From contig CP048471.1 in the NCBI GenBank assembly GCA_025559845.1, positions 62,001 through 126,000 on the forward strand: 64,000 nucleotides of DNA, in the 5' to 3' direction. The translations under genes and the position numbers were made by a program. This DNA comes from Agrobacterium tumefaciens (GTDB lineage Bacteria > Pseudomonadota > Alphaproteobacteria > Rhizobiales > Rhizobiaceae). Positions 45,925-55,349 of the stretch are shown here, one piece after another (the first letter of the stretch is position 1; each line of letters begins with the position of its first letter). The notes under the pieces are model-generated. The model was not told the DNA's origin. It did no database searches and saw only the letters and a list, made by a program, of their open reading frames with translations.

Positions 45925-46992
45925 ATGCAAATACCGGCAACAGAATTCGGGCTTGATACCTTTGGTGACGTTACGCACGACAGCATGGGTCGACCGGAAC
46001 CTCATGCGACTGTGATTAGAAATCTGGTTGAAGAGGCGAAGCTCGCGGATGAACTCGGCATAGACTTCTTCGGGATTGGCGAACACCACAGAGAGGACTT
46101 CGCAGTGTCTTCGCCCGAAACCGTTCTGGCAGCAATTGCGGGCGTGACGTCCCGGATCAGGCTCGGTTCCGCTGTTACGGTCCTGAGTTCGGATGACCCT
46201 ATCAGGGTATTTCAACGTTTCTCGACGCTTGATGCTGTTTCGAACGGGCGGGCCGAGGTAATCTTGGGGCGGGGCTCCTTCACCGAGTCATTTCCGCTGT
46301 TCGGGTTTTCCCTGAACGACTACGAGACACTGTTCGAAGAGAAGCTGGACCTCTTTTCAAAGCTGCTTGAACAGAAGCCGGTCACCTGGTCGGCGCGGCC
46401 TGCCCTGTCGGATCAGAATATATTTCCTCCTGTTCAGTTGGGGAAGCTGAAGACCTGGATCGGCGTTGGTGGCAGTCCGAACTCGGTCATTCGGGCTGCG
46501 CAGTATGGACTGCCCCTGATGCTGGCAATAATAGGCGGCAGCCCATACCGCTTCATGCCTTATGTCGACCTATATCGCGAGGCAATACGCAAGCTCTCCA
46601 GGGAACAGCAGCCGATAGGCGTCCACTCTCCAGGATTTATAGCTGAAACAGACGAGAAGGCTCGCGAAGAATACTGGCCGCATTACAGGGTGATGCGCGA
46701 CAGGATTGGGAAGGAGCGAGGTTGGGGACCTGTCACCACGGATGAATTCGTCTCTGAAATCGAGAACGGTTCACTGTACGTCGGATCCCCCCAAACAGTT
46801 GCGGCCAAGATTGCTCCTGTTATCTCCACTCTCGGCATTCAACGTTTCCAGCTCAAATACAGCGCAGGAACTCTGCCGCACGAAAACCTCATGGCGAGCA
46901 TCAGGCTCTTCGGCGAGGCAGTTGTTCCTGCGGTTAAAGCCGCGCTTGGTAATCAGGAAGAGAATGAGATTTACGCAACCGGCCGCCTTTAG
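45925..46992 (+). CDS. LLM-class flavin-dependent oxidoreductase (luciferase-like)
   Basis: A 355-residue member of the bacterial-luciferase superfamily that uses reduced FMN/F420 for monooxygenation. Typical segments: EFGLDTFGDVTHDSMGRPEP at the start, LADELGIDFFGIGEHHREDF, SRIRLGSAVTVLSSDDPIRV, FSTLDAVSNGRAEVILGRGS and the C-terminal GSPQTVAAKIAPVISTLGIQ. GAAGGAA precedes the ATG at 45925. The next gene is an SDR, then an AraC regulator, so the three may form one unit. Its reductase could be the flavin reductase-like protein at 24811 (speculative). Confidence 0.92.
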   Translation: MQIPATEFGLDTFGDVTHDSMGRPEPHATVIRNLVEEAKLADELGIDFFGIGEHHREDFAVSSPETVLAAIAGVTSRIRLGSAVTVLSSDDPIRVFQRFSTLDAVSNGRAEVILGRGSFTESFPLFGFSLNDYETLFEEKLDLFSKLLEQKPVTWSARPALSDQNIFPPVQLGKLKTWIGVGGSPNSVIRAAQYGLPLMLAIIGGSPYRFMPYVDLYREAIRKLSREQQPIGVHSPGFIAETDEKAREEYWPHYRVMRDRIGKERGWGPVTTDEFVSEIENGSLYVGSPQTVAAKIAPVISTLGIQRFQLKYSAGTLPHENLMASIRLFGEAVVPAVKAALGNQEENEIYATGRL

Positions 46993-47100
46993 AGAAATAG
47001 GCAATCCTCCCGGAGGCTTGATCTACCGACGCTGCTTGCCCAGTGGCTAGTGTTCCCTCGTGTTCAACGCGCACTGGCGCAGAAGCGAGAGGAATGTGAA

Positions 47101-47937
47101 ATGAGCAAGGTATGGTTCATCACCGGGGCGGCTCGAGGCATTGGCAAGGAAGTGGCACTTGCGGCCTTGGCTGCCGGAGACAAGGTTGTTGTCACTGGTC
47201 GCAACGTTGCGCAGCTCAGCAAGACCTACGCGGATTGCGGTGACAACGTTCTGGCTCTTCCGCTCGATGTTTCCGATGAGGAGCAGGCTATCACGGCGGT
47301 CAAAGCCGCGGTCGCCTATTTCGGTCGAATCGACGTCCTTCTGAATAATGCCGGCTTCGGCCAGCTGGGACTATTCGAGGAAATTGGCTCGGTCGCCGTC
47401 GTCAGCCAGTTCAACACGAATGTGTTCGGATTGTTCAACGTAACCCGCGCGGTACTGCCCGTCATGCGCAAGCAGCGCAGCGGACATGTCCTCAATGTGT
47501 CGTCGATCGGCGGCTCCGTCGGATTCTCGGGCTCGACCATCTATTGCGCCACAAAGTATGCCGTTGAAGGGTTCTCGGAATCCCTTGCTCTCGAAGTTGC
47601 CGCCTTCGGGATCAAGGTATCAATCATTGCACCTGGTTTTGTGCGAACCGACTTTCTCGACAGCTCGTCTGTCCGATACGGCGACAGGACGATCGAAGAT
47701 TACGCCGCCGTCTCGGCGCAGATCCGGTCAACTTATGACAGCTACAGCCATAAACAGGCTGGCGACCCGAAGAAACTTGCAAATGTGATCCTCACGCTCG
47801 CCGGGCAGGCCGAGCCGCCCGTTCGGCTGCTGACCGGATCCGACGCCGTTGCCATGGCCCGTGAGAAGATTGGCAAGGTCGATCGGGAAATCGCCCGTTG
47901 GCAAGACCTGTCTCAATCGACCGATATCGTCGAATGA
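47101..47937 (+). CDS. SDR-family oxidoreductase (long C-terminal type)
   Basis: A 278-residue SDR close in layout to the one at 26116-26955: TGAARGIGKE (about residues 9-18), NNAGFGQLGLFEEIGSVA, YCATKYAVEGFSESLALEVA with Ser in NVSSIGGSVGFSG, and the C-terminal DPKKLANVILTLAGQAEPPV. AGAGGAATGTGAA precedes the ATG. It lies 108 bp after the luciferase-like gene on the same strand, probably one transcript; substrate unknown. Confidence 0.9.
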   Translation: MSKVWFITGAARGIGKEVALAALAAGDKVVVTGRNVAQLSKTYADCGDNVLALPLDVSDEEQAITAVKAAVAYFGRIDVLLNNAGFGQLGLFEEIGSVAVVSQFNTNVFGLFNVTRAVLPVMRKQRSGHVLNVSSIGGSVGFSGSTIYCATKYAVEGFSESLALEVAAFGIKVSIIAPGFVRTDFLDSSSVRYGDRTIEDYAAVSAQIRSTYDSYSHKQAGDPKKLANVILTLAGQAEPPVRLLTGSDAVAMAREKIGKVDREIARWQDLSQSTDIVE

Positions 47938-47989
47938 GAGTCTGTTCAGGAGGCCGGCAAATCCGGCCTTCTGGACGGAGACAATAGCA

Positions 47990-48886
47990 ATGACAAACGC
48001 TCAAATGATCTCTGCTCTTATCGAGAAAAATACCGGCGCGGATGGAGTCTTCTCCACGGTTCTGCCCGGAGTGTTCCTGCTGCGCGCATCGCATCCAGGC
48101 GAGCCGGTTCAAACGTTCTACGAACCCAGCTTCAGCTATGTCGCGAACGGACGTAAGCGGATTTCGTTCGGCTCGTTTCAGGTTACGTGCGAGCCCAGCA
48201 CTGCTCTCGCTGTCTCGGTCGGTCTCCCGGCATGCGGTGAGGTAATTCTCGCATCGCCGCAGCGTCCCTTTCTAGGCTTGCGCGTCGAACTCCGACAAAC
48301 AACGCTAGAGGAGATGCGCGGCTTTCTTACTCTTCGTCCGGCTTCGCGCCTGAAGCCGGGCACCGGGCTGATGCAGCCATCGGGATTTTTGGAAGATGCA
48401 TTGCTTCGGACAGTGCAGCTTCTCGACAAACCAAACGATGCCAAAGTCATCTGGCCACTTCTGGAGCGTGAAATCACGTATCACCTGCTCTCGCAAGGTG
48501 ACAACCCGTTTGGAAACCAGTTGCCCGCAACTCTTCACCGGTTCAACGCTGTGGTACGTGCAGCGAATTATTTTCGCAGCCAGTTTAGAAAGGCGGTTGG
48601 CCCGGTCGATGCCGCTCGACGGACGGGCGAAAAGACCGAAACACTTGCGCGGGATTTCAAGCGCGTCACGGGGATGAGTGTCGGGGACTACATTCGTTCC
48701 CTCCGTCTCCAGGAAGGACGGCGGCTTCTGATGCTGGGCATCGACGATATCACCAGGCTGTCGCAGGCGGTGGGTTACCGGACTGTTACGAAATTCATAA
48801 ATGACTACACCGAGGCGTTCAAAGGGACACCGCACGAAGACGCTCGGCGCCGGCGTCGCTCCCTGACAATCATTCATGAAGAATAA
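47990..48886 (+). CDS. AraC-family regulator with AraC_N-type domain
   Basis: A 298-residue regulator. The N-terminal half (GVFLLRASHPGEPVQTFYEP, SFSYVANGRKRISFGSFQVT, then ILASPQRPFLGLRVELRQTT) is the AraC N-terminal domain of the CmrA/YqhC-type group. The C-terminal helix-turn-helix is partly eroded in its first motif but the second is clear (DITRLSQAVGYRTVTKFIND, then TEAFKGTPHEDARRRR). It follows the SDR after 52 bp holding a small hairpin, and its last 13 bp overlap the convergent LysR gene. Confidence 0.82.
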   Translation: MTNAQMISALIEKNTGADGVFSTVLPGVFLLRASHPGEPVQTFYEPSFSYVANGRKRISFGSFQVTCEPSTALAVSVGLPACGEVILASPQRPFLGLRVELRQTTLEEMRGFLTLRPASRLKPGTGLMQPSGFLEDALLRTVQLLDKPNDAKVIWPLLEREITYHLLSQGDNPFGNQLPATLHRFNAVVRAANYFRSQFRKAVGPVDAARRTGEKTETLARDFKRVTGMSVGDYIRSLRLQEGRRLLMLGIDDITRLSQAVGYRTVTKFINDYTEAFKGTPHEDARRRRRSLTIIHEE

Positions 48887-49785
48887 CCACGGTTAGTGCC
48901 CTTGATATAATCGATCCAGGCTCTGAACGCAGGCGATACGTGACGACGGTTTGGGTAAAACAGGCTGAACCCCGGAAGCGGTTTCACCCAGTCCACCAGC
49001 ACTCTTTCGAGCCTTCCCGCAGCGATATCTTCTGCTACCTGTGCCTCGAAGAGAAACGCGAGACCAAGGCCATCCAGAGCGGCAGCGCGGATAGCCTCGC
49101 CGTTGTCGAGGATAAGTTGACCCGGTGGCCTTACGTCCAGCCGCACCTCCTTTTTCTCCAGCGGCCAGTGGAAAAGCCGCCCGGACCCAGCGAACCGATA
49201 GTTGATGCACTGGTGGTCCTGCAGATCTGCGGGATCGAGCGGCCTGCCTTTGGAGCGGTCAAGATAGTCCAGACTTGCGACGACGACTGTCGGTGATGAT
49301 TTCGTCAGGCTAACAGCGACCATGTCCTTCTCCACCAACGATCCGAACCGTATGCCACCATCGAAACTTAATGAGACCAGATCCGCGAGGCTGTCATCAA
49401 CGGAGACTTCAAGGCGAACGTGCGGGTATGTGGAAAGGAACCCTGGAAGATTCGGCCGGATCAGTGCGTCGTAAGCGACTTGCACCGTGGTCAACCGCAC
49501 CGTTCCGGCGACGCTGCTGCGCATATCCTGCAAGCCCTGCAGCTCAACCTCGATGTTCTGCAGAGCGGGCCTCAGGGTCTCGAGCAGTCTGAGGCCTGCT
49601 TCCGTCGCGGCGACATTGCGGGTTGTCCTTGCAAGTAAGGCCACTCCCACCCGGTTTTCCAACTGGGTCATCGCGTAGCTCAAGGCGGCTTGCGAGATCC
49701 CAAGTTCGGAGGCGGCTTTCGTGAAGCTCTGCAGCCTCGCAACGACCTCAAAGACCGCGAGGTCTCTCAGAATGATCCTGTCCAT
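48874..49785 (-). CDS. LysR-family transcriptional regulator
   Basis: A 303-residue LysR protein. DNA-binding part: LAVFEVVARLQSFTKAASEL, then SQAALSYAMTQLENRVGVAL. The effector domain follows (VRLTTVQVAYDALIRPNLPG), and the ending LPGFSLFYPNRRHVSPAFRA is shared with the LysR at 19312. It is divergent from the exported alpha/beta hydrolase at 49896, 110 bp away, and probably regulates it. Confidence 0.9.
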   Translation of the reverse strand: MDRIILRDLAVFEVVARLQSFTKAASELGISQAALSYAMTQLENRVGVALLARTTRNVAATEAGLRLLETLRPALQNIEVELQGLQDMRSSVAGTVRLTTVQVAYDALIRPNLPGFLSTYPHVRLEVSVDDSLADLVSLSFDGGIRFGSLVEKDMVAVSLTKSSPTVVVASLDYLDRSKGRPLDPADLQDHQCINYRFAGSGRLFHWPLEKKEVRLDVRPPGQLILDNGEAIRAAALDGLGLAFLFEAQVAEDIAAGRLERVLVDWVKPLPGFSLFYPNRRHVSPAFRAWIDYIKGTNRGYSS

Positions 49786-49895
49786 TCATAAATATCCTTT
49801 ATAAGCGTTTTCACATTTACCCAGCTAACGGAAGGAATTCTCTTCCTCTATTTTCGAAGCTCCAAGTGCAACCCACAAAAGGAATGGAGCACCAG

Positions 49896-50633
49896 ATGAT
49901 CGAAAAACTCGTTTTAGCGGCGGCAATCCTGTCAGGAATCGCGGGGACAGCGCTGGCTGGCGCGCGCAATGTCGTTTTGGTCCACGGAGCAACAATGGAC
50001 GGGTCGACCTGGCACGAGGTCTACGATCTTCTGGTAAAAGAAGGCCTGAAGGTCAGCATCGTTCAACTGCCACACACCAGCATGGCTGACGACGTTGATG
50101 CGACCCGCCTTGTCCTCAAGCAACAAACCGGACCCACTATCCTTGTGGGCCACAGCTATGGTGGAGCAGTGATCACCGAAGCAGGCGTGGCGGACAATGT
50201 TGCTGCGCTGGTTTACGTGGCGGCGTTTCAGCCGGAAAAGGGCGAAACCATCAACGATCTGGTGTCTCGCTATCCTATGCAATTTCACGTCAAAATGCTG
50301 GATGACAAAACTTTTGTGCCCGATCCCGCTCATTACCACGACGACATAGCCGCAGATTTGCCGAAGAAAGAAACTGACTTTCTTTCTGCATCTTCCAAGC
50401 CAATGACGTTCGAACCATATGGCGTAGCGATCCAGCACACGCCGTGGAAGGAGAAGCCGACCTACGGCATCGTAACGACCGCAGACAAAACGCTCTCGCC
50501 TGACCTCTTGCGCTGGATGTACGCCCGGTCGAAGGCCAAGACAACTGAACTGAATGGCAGCCATATGGTCTACATGTCGCAGCCGAAGCAAGTGGCAGAA
50601 GTTATCCTGAAAGCTGCAAAAGAAACAGATTGA
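49896..50633 (+). CDS. Exported alpha/beta hydrolase
   Basis: A 245-residue hydrolase. MIEKLVLAAAILSGIAGTAL ending AGA is a signal peptide. The fold motifs are VVLVHGATMDGSTWHEVYDL (oxyanion region), the nucleophile elbow GHSYGG with Ser87, and a C-terminal His in ELNGSHMVYMSQP. It belongs to the group of short-chain esterases/hydroxynitrile-lyase-like hydrolases; substrate unknown. GGAATGGAG precedes the ATG at 49896. A strong hairpin follows, and the divergent LysR gene is its likely regulator. Confidence 0.87.
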   Translation: MIEKLVLAAAILSGIAGTALAGARNVVLVHGATMDGSTWHEVYDLLVKEGLKVSIVQLPHTSMADDVDATRLVLKQQTGPTILVGHSYGGAVITEAGVADNVAALVYVAAFQPEKGETINDLVSRYPMQFHVKMLDDKTFVPDPAHYHDDIAADLPKKETDFLSASSKPMTFEPYGVAIQHTPWKEKPTYGIVTTADKTLSPDLLRWMYARSKAKTTELNGSHMVYMSQPKQVAEVILKAAKETD

Positions 50634-50635
50634 AC

Positions 50636-50664
50636 GGCAAAGGCGGCTGATGGCCGCCTTTGCC
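50636..50664. terminator. Hairpin terminator between convergent genes
   Basis: GGCAAAGGCGGC and GCCGCCTTTGCC form a 12-bp stem around TGATG, followed by TTATGATTT. It lies between the alpha/beta hydrolase gene and the Atu4866-like pseudogene, and could serve both strands. Confidence 0.65.
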
Positions 50665-51043
50665 TTATGATTTACCTCCGAGAATCACGCCGGCGTGCCA
50701 GAGAACATCATCGGAAAAATCGCCGTCCGCCGTGAACCCGTTATCGTCGGTATCCGTCCGGTTGCCAGCGACTTTGCAGGAGCCCAATGCGCGCTCTTTC
50801 GCTTCCGCGCGCTTCATCAACCCTGACGGCCGCTCTAAACTCGTGGCGTATCCGCTCGTCGTTTGTGACCTGCATGCCGACACAGTGGTGAATCGAGTCA
50901 GACATTTTGCGCCCCGTTGCGGATTTGATATCACCAATACCGGCGGAGTGTGCCGGTGCGGCTGCCATGATCCACAATTCGGTGACGGTGATAAATACGG
51001 CGGTCCACAAGCGACGTTCGCCCTTGTCTCCTGCTTTCGTCAC
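50665..51043 (-). pseudogene. Frameshifted Atu4866-family gene
   Basis: Two overlapping frames together rebuild an Atu4866 protein. The first, from an ATG at 51043, has a possible signal peptide and then HHCVGMQVTNDERIRHEF and RVDEARGSERA. The family then continues in the other frame as KERALGSCKVAGNRTDTDDN and GFTADGDFSDDVLWHAGVIL. A frameshift near 50800 breaks it. An intact family member lies at 20911-21162. If the frameshift is a sequencing error the gene would be functional and exported. Confidence 0.72.
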
Positions 51044-51185
51044 ATTGTTGATCCTCCCTGATCGCCTTCGTTTTGCCGGACCAAAGAATGCCGTGCATCA
51101 GACCTGAGGCGGTATAGTGGTTCTCCGGAGCCATTACCCGATCCTGCGAGAATGATTTCTTGCAGGGGACGTACAACACCGCCCG

Positions 51186-52085
51186 TCATTGCCAGGTCGT
51201 CGCGGGCATTGTCTTCATTTTCTCGATGTCCTTCTTCGGAGGAAGGCCAAACATACGGGCATATTCACGCGAGAACTGGGATGGACTGTCGTATCCGACG
51301 TTAAAGCCGGCTGAAGCCGCATCGAGCGCCTGCGTGATCATCAAGCGGCGTGCTTCCTGCAGACGGATCTGCTTCTGATACTGAAGCGGGCTCATGGCGG
51401 TTACGGTCTTGAAGTGCTGATGGAATGACGAGACGCTCATATGCACCTGCGCGGCGATCTCCTCGATCTTGAGCGCTTTGTCATATTGGCTTTTGATGAT
51501 GGTGATGGCCCGGTTGATCTGCGCGAGTTTGCTTTCTGCCATGGCGATTTGACGCAAGCGGTCACCCTGTTCGCCAAGCAGCAGCCGGTAGAGGATCTCG
51601 CGCTCGGCGAGTGGCGCCAGGACAGCTCGATCGCTTTCACGACCGCTTTCCAAAAGCTCAGCCAGCCTTATGACTGCATCGAGCAGCTGCGTTGGCACAT
51701 CGCTAACTGCAATGCCGCGTTGCGCCTCTTCATTGCGCAGGCCACCAGGTACAGCAGCACTAATGATATCGGCGATGGCCGCCGGCTCGAGATCGAGCCT
51801 CAGGCAAAGATAGGGTTTCTCTGGCGACGCCACGAGGATCTGTCCTGCGATTGGGAGATCTACGCTGACGATAAGAAACTTCATTGGTTCATAGACGAAA
51901 GCCTGATCGGCGAGCGTCGTTTGCTTTCGACCCTGTGCGACGAAACACACTGCGGGCTTGTGCAAGATTGGGACCGCCTCCGTCGGCGTAACTGATCGGA
52001 GGATATGAACCCGCGGGACATCTGTCTGCGTCACGCCGTCATTACGGCAATTTTCAGCGAGGATGCGCGCCAGACGCTCGATCAT
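51186..52085 (-). CDS. AraC-family regulator
   Basis: A 299-residue regulator with an AraC_N-type domain (GVTQTDVPRVHILRSVTPTE, PAVCFVAQGRKQTTLADQAF, ILVASPEKPYLCLRLDLEPA) and two intact helix-turn-helix motifs (IEEIAAQVHMSVSSFHQHFK and SAGFNVGYDSPSQFSREYAR). It resembles the CmrA/YqhC group that controls aldehyde- and quinone-responsive reductases. The NADP-binding reductase and pirin genes lie just upstream on the same strand and may be targets. Confidence 0.9.
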   Translation of the reverse strand: MIERLARILAENCRNDGVTQTDVPRVHILRSVTPTEAVPILHKPAVCFVAQGRKQTTLADQAFVYEPMKFLIVSVDLPIAGQILVASPEKPYLCLRLDLEPAAIADIISAAVPGGLRNEEAQRGIAVSDVPTQLLDAVIRLAELLESGRESDRAVLAPLAEREILYRLLLGEQGDRLRQIAMAESKLAQINRAITIIKSQYDKALKIEEIAAQVHMSVSSFHQHFKTVTAMSPLQYQKQIRLQEARRLMITQALDAASAGFNVGYDSPSQFSREYARMFGLPPKKDIEKMKTMPATTWQ

Positions 52086-52154
52086 CTATGTCTCTCAAAA
52101 TGTTCGGGAATGTGGAAACGAAGATAGCCGCGAAATTCGCGGCCATCAATATCC

Positions 52155-52379
52155 TTAACCCAGCTCCCAAGAGAAGCCACGCTCTCGCTGCCTTCTTCGC
52201 GCGCGAAGGTACGAAGGGGTGATTGACTGCGAGACTTCCTTGTCTCGGTTGGGGTTGTTGGTCAGAATTCCAAGACGAGACAGACCCAAGTCGGCGTGAT
52301 GCTCGACCGAGAGGAGATCGAGCTCCTTCTTCATTTGCTTCTGGCGGCAAGACCGGACCATATTGGTAAAGAATTCCAT
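52155..52379 (-). CDS. Small basic protein, DUF1127-like
   Basis: A 74-residue Arg-rich protein. The core RQKQMKKELDLLSVEHHADL followed by GLSRLGI resembles the DUF1127 pattern (arginine-rich helix, L-x-x-L-S-D, D-L/I-G-L/I-S-R). Some DUF1127 proteins bind RNA or influence phosphate and carbon use in Agrobacterium. AGGAG sits six bases ahead of the ATG. The match is weaker in the C-terminal half, which is unusually long and basic. Confidence 0.55.
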   Translation of the reverse strand: MEFFTNMVRSCRQKQMKKELDLLSVEHHADLGLSRLGILTNNPNRDKEVSQSITPSYLRARRRQRERGFSWELG

Positions 52380-52503
52380 CTGTCACTCCTCTCGTTTCGT
52401 TCGATGATTGTTGATCTCACAGATTTCGGAAGAGGTGGTAATACGATGGCCTTCGGAAATTGCATGATCCTACAAAGCTGAGTGTCGCTGTGTTCCCGCC
52501 CGA

Positions 52504-53103
52504 TCAGTCCTTGAGTAGAGTGAGCGCCACAAGGGGCTGACCGAAATGCTGCACCGCGCCGGACGCCTTGAAGCTTCCGAGGTCAGAGGGCGCAAAGCCC
52601 AAGCGTGCGATCAGGTCGGAAACCTTTTTGCTAGCTTCAGGGAAATTGCCCGAAAGAAAGACGACACGCTTTCCGCTCGGCTTTACCGGGTCCGATGCGA
52701 GCACAGCTGCAGGCAATGTATTGAACGCCTTGACGAGCTCGGCGCCAGGGAACAGGTCGGCGACGATTTCCGACGACAGTCGGCCACCGAGGTCGCGGGG
52801 CTTGAAAGCGGGAAAATCGATGGCGTTCGTGGCGTCGACGATCGTGCGGCCTTCCCACGCCACATTTTTCTTGGCGACTTCGGGAACGGCATCATAGGGG
52901 ACTGCAAGGATCAGCACATCAGACGAAAGAGCCTGGTCAAGGTCAACAGCCTTGACCGTGCTGCCGAACTTGTCAGTGATGGACTGAAGCGAGGCCGGCC
53001 CGCGTGTATTTGCGATAACCGCGTCGACGCCAGCCGCGTGGAAGCGCTCGGCAAGTGCAGAGCCAATAGCGCCAGAACCGATAATTGCATAGGTAGTAGT
53101 CAT
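52504..53103 (-). CDS. NADPH-binding oxidoreductase, F420-dependent-reductase-like
   Basis: A 199-residue Rossmann protein of the NADP oxidoreductase/F420:NADP-like family: TYAIIGSGAIGSALAERFHA at the N-terminus, SDVLILAVPYDAVPEVAKKN, IVDATNAIDFPAFKPRD, then VKAFNTLPAAVLASDPVKPS. Such proteins reduce or shuttle NADP-linked substrates; the real acceptor is unknown. It lies 26 bp after the pirin gene, so the two are likely co-transcribed. GGAGAACTATC precedes the ATG. Confidence 0.9.
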   Translation of the reverse strand: MTTTYAIIGSGAIGSALAERFHAAGVDAVIANTRGPASLQSITDKFGSTVKAVDLDQALSSDVLILAVPYDAVPEVAKKNVAWEGRTIVDATNAIDFPAFKPRDLGGRLSSEIVADLFPGAELVKAFNTLPAAVLASDPVKPSGKRVVFLSGNFPEASKKVSDLIARLGFAPSDLGSFKASGAVQHFGQPLVALTLLKD

Positions 53104-53129
53104 GATAGTTCTCCTTTGTTGAGTGATTG

Positions 53130-54026
53130 TCAGTTGAAGTTGTCGGGGAGGGGAATGAATTCATCGTCGCCCGGGACGCCGGGAAACTGTCGTTCGCGCC
53201 ACAGATCAGCGGCATGACGAATGCGATCCTGGTCCGTTGCGACGAAGTTCCAGCGGATGAACCGCTTATCGGGAAGCGGCTCTCCCCCGAACGCGAGGAA
53301 CCGGGCGGGCTCGCTCGCCTTGACCACGATTTCTGCGCCAGGTTTGAAAACGATAAGACGGTCAGGGCCGTGCGTGCCGTCCTGGCCCACGATTTCGATG
53401 GCGCCACTCACGACGAAGATGGCTCGTTCGATATGCTCGCCGTCGATTCTGTAGCGAGCCCCAGCCTCAAGCTGGATTTCTGCAGAGAAAAGGTCAGAAA
53501 ACGTGGTGGCAGGGGAGCGACGGCCATGCAGACTGCCCGCGAGCAGCTTCATATTGATACCTTCGCCGTTCACTGCCGGGAGTTCGGCTGCGCCGATGTG
53601 CTGGAAAAGAGGCGCTGTCTCTTCGGACTGTTTCGGAAGGGCAATCCAGCTTTGCAATCCTGAAAGCCTCCCGCCGTCTTTTCGGATGTGTTCCGGGGTA
53701 CGCTCTGAATGGACAATACCAGCGCCAGCGACCATCAGATTGACCTCGCCGGGGCTGATCGATTGCACGTAATTTTCGCTATCACGGTGCAAAAGTTCGC
53801 CCTCTAGCAGGTAGGTAAGTGTCGAGAGACCGATATGCGGGTGAGGACGTGTGTCGATACCTTCACCCGCGCCGAAACGCACCGGGCCGAAGCTGTCGAG
53901 GAAGATGAACGGCCCAACCATTTGCCGCATGGCGGCAGGCAAGGCGCGTCGGACGGAGAAGCCTCCGAGGTCCCGGGTCGATGGCAGGATGATTTGCTCG
54001 ATGTCAGCGTTCGACAAGTAAGACAT
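53130..54026 (-). CDS. Pirin family protein
   Basis: A 298-residue bicupin of the pirin family. The metal site is formed by RPHPHIGLSTLTYLLEGELL and HSERTP in the N-terminal cupin, with PGEVNLMVAGAGIVHSER; the C-terminal cupin is more divergent (FVVSGAIEIVGQDG). Bacterial pirins have quercetinase activity or interact with metabolic enzymes. ATG at 54026 follows CAGGAGAAGAC; an extension to 54092 runs into the divergent promoter. First gene of a leftward pair with the reductase, and divergent from a LysR gene. Confidence 0.92.
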   Translation of the reverse strand: MSYLSNADIEQIILPSTRDLGGFSVRRALPAAMRQMVGPFIFLDSFGPVRFGAGEGIDTRPHPHIGLSTLTYLLEGELLHRDSENYVQSISPGEVNLMVAGAGIVHSERTPEHIRKDGGRLSGLQSWIALPKQSEETAPLFQHIGAAELPAVNGEGINMKLLAGSLHGRRSPATTFSDLFSAEIQLEAGARYRIDGEHIERAIFVVSGAIEIVGQDGTHGPDRLIVFKPGAEIVVKASEPARFLAFGGEPLPDKRFIRWNFVATDQDRIRHAADLWRERQFPGVPGDDEFIPLPDNFN

Positions 54027-54125
54027 TGTCTTCTCCTGCTGTTGAAGTTTATTGAGAGAAGCTATGCCCACTGGACGTTTCGGAAAACTCATATAATTTC
54101 GGCGAAAACGATCGAGGAATTCGAA

Positions 54126-55040
54126 ATGTCAGATCCCGGCCAGCCGACGCTTGATCAACTGAAAGTGTTTATCACCGTTGTGGAAACCGGAAGCTTCGCC
54201 GCAGCATCCCGTAAGCTTAACCGAGCCACTTCCGTAATAAGTTACACGATCGCCAACCTGGAGGCCCAGCTCGGCGTCACGCTGTTTGATCGCCTCTCGA
54301 CGAAGAAGCCCCAGCTAACCGTGGAGGGAAGGACCGTACTGGCCGAGGCTAAAAGTGTCGCTCATGGTATTGATAACTTACGCGCCAAGGTTAAGAGCAT
54401 GCTGCGCGGGGTGGAACCCGAAGTTCACCTTGCCCTTGACGTCATGCTGCCGGCGGCGCGGGTCATGGATGCGCTTAAAGCATTTCGCAAGGAGTTCCCC
54501 AGTGTATCGCTCCGTCTTTACGTTGAAGCCCTTGGTGCCGTCACCCAAATCGTCCTTAACCGGACAGCCTCGGTCGGAATCAGCGGCCCGCTGGATGTAG
54601 AGATCGCCGGTCTGGAAAGGATCGGGGTTGGATTCGTAGAGCTTATTCCCGTCGCGTCCCCAGACCATCCCCTGGCCGGCGGATCGCATCCGCCCGGCGC
54701 TGCACGAGGCCATATTCAGTTGGTCCTGACGGACAGATCGCCTCTTACACAAGGACACGAGTTTGCCGTCGTGGGAAACCATACATGGCGGCTAGCAGAC
54801 CTGGGTGCCAAGCACATGCTTCTCAAGGAAGGTATTGGTTGGGGCAACATGCCCGAACCCATGGTGCGTGACGATATCGAAGCGGGTCGGCTCGTCCGGC
54901 TGGATCTCCCTGATTGCAAGGGGGGGCCATACCGCCTCCAGGCGGTCTACCGAACCGACACGCCCCCAGGACCGGCCGCCCGGTTTCTAATCGATCATTT
55001 CCAGAGCCAGGACATCGATAATCCTATGGCAGCGGGATGA
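54126..55040 (+). CDS. LysR-family transcriptional regulator
   Basis: A 304-residue LysR protein: TLDQLKVFITVVETGSFAAA, then RKLNRATSVISYTIANLEAQ, and an effector domain from about residue 95 (VHLALDVMLPAARVMDALKA). GAGGAATTCGAA precedes the ATG at 54126. It is divergent from pirin-reductase with 99 bp between starts, the classic arrangement for control of that pair. Confidence 0.9.
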   Translation: MSDPGQPTLDQLKVFITVVETGSFAAASRKLNRATSVISYTIANLEAQLGVTLFDRLSTKKPQLTVEGRTVLAEAKSVAHGIDNLRAKVKSMLRGVEPEVHLALDVMLPAARVMDALKAFRKEFPSVSLRLYVEALGAVTQIVLNRTASVGISGPLDVEIAGLERIGVGFVELIPVASPDHPLAGGSHPPGAARGHIQLVLTDRSPLTQGHEFAVVGNHTWRLADLGAKHMLLKEGIGWGNMPEPMVRDDIEAGRLVRLDLPDCKGGPYRLQAVYRTDTPPGPAARFLIDHFQSQDIDNPMAAG

Positions 55041-55349
55041 ACCTTTGGAGGATGAGTCGCTAGCACCCGTCCAGCCGAAAGCAATCCGGACACGCCGAAA
55101 TTGCGGCTAGGTTCAGACAATCGAGTGAGACCAAGGCGACCGCCACGGCGACTCCTCGATGCCCAGAGCAGCGTCGTTACAAAGGTCTCCTCGGTAGGTG
55201 ATGAGGCTCCTACACGAGCGGCCCCTGAATTGAATCGGCTTGAGCTTTCGTGACGCGCAAAACTGAAGAGTTTCATAACCTAGATTTTTGTAGGAGCACG
55301 GTTTAGCTTGTAATATCAGTAGCTTAATTATGTGGCAGCAAGGTTGAAA
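55041..55349. other. Intergenic stretch, nothing recognised
   Basis: About 309 bp after the LysR gene and before the foldback element. No frame with a ribosome site or known family; probably spacer flanking mobile DNA. Confidence 0.4.

Noticed and set aside
47951..47968. Hairpin between the SDR and AraC genes as a terminator
   Set aside because: The stem is short and no T-run follows.
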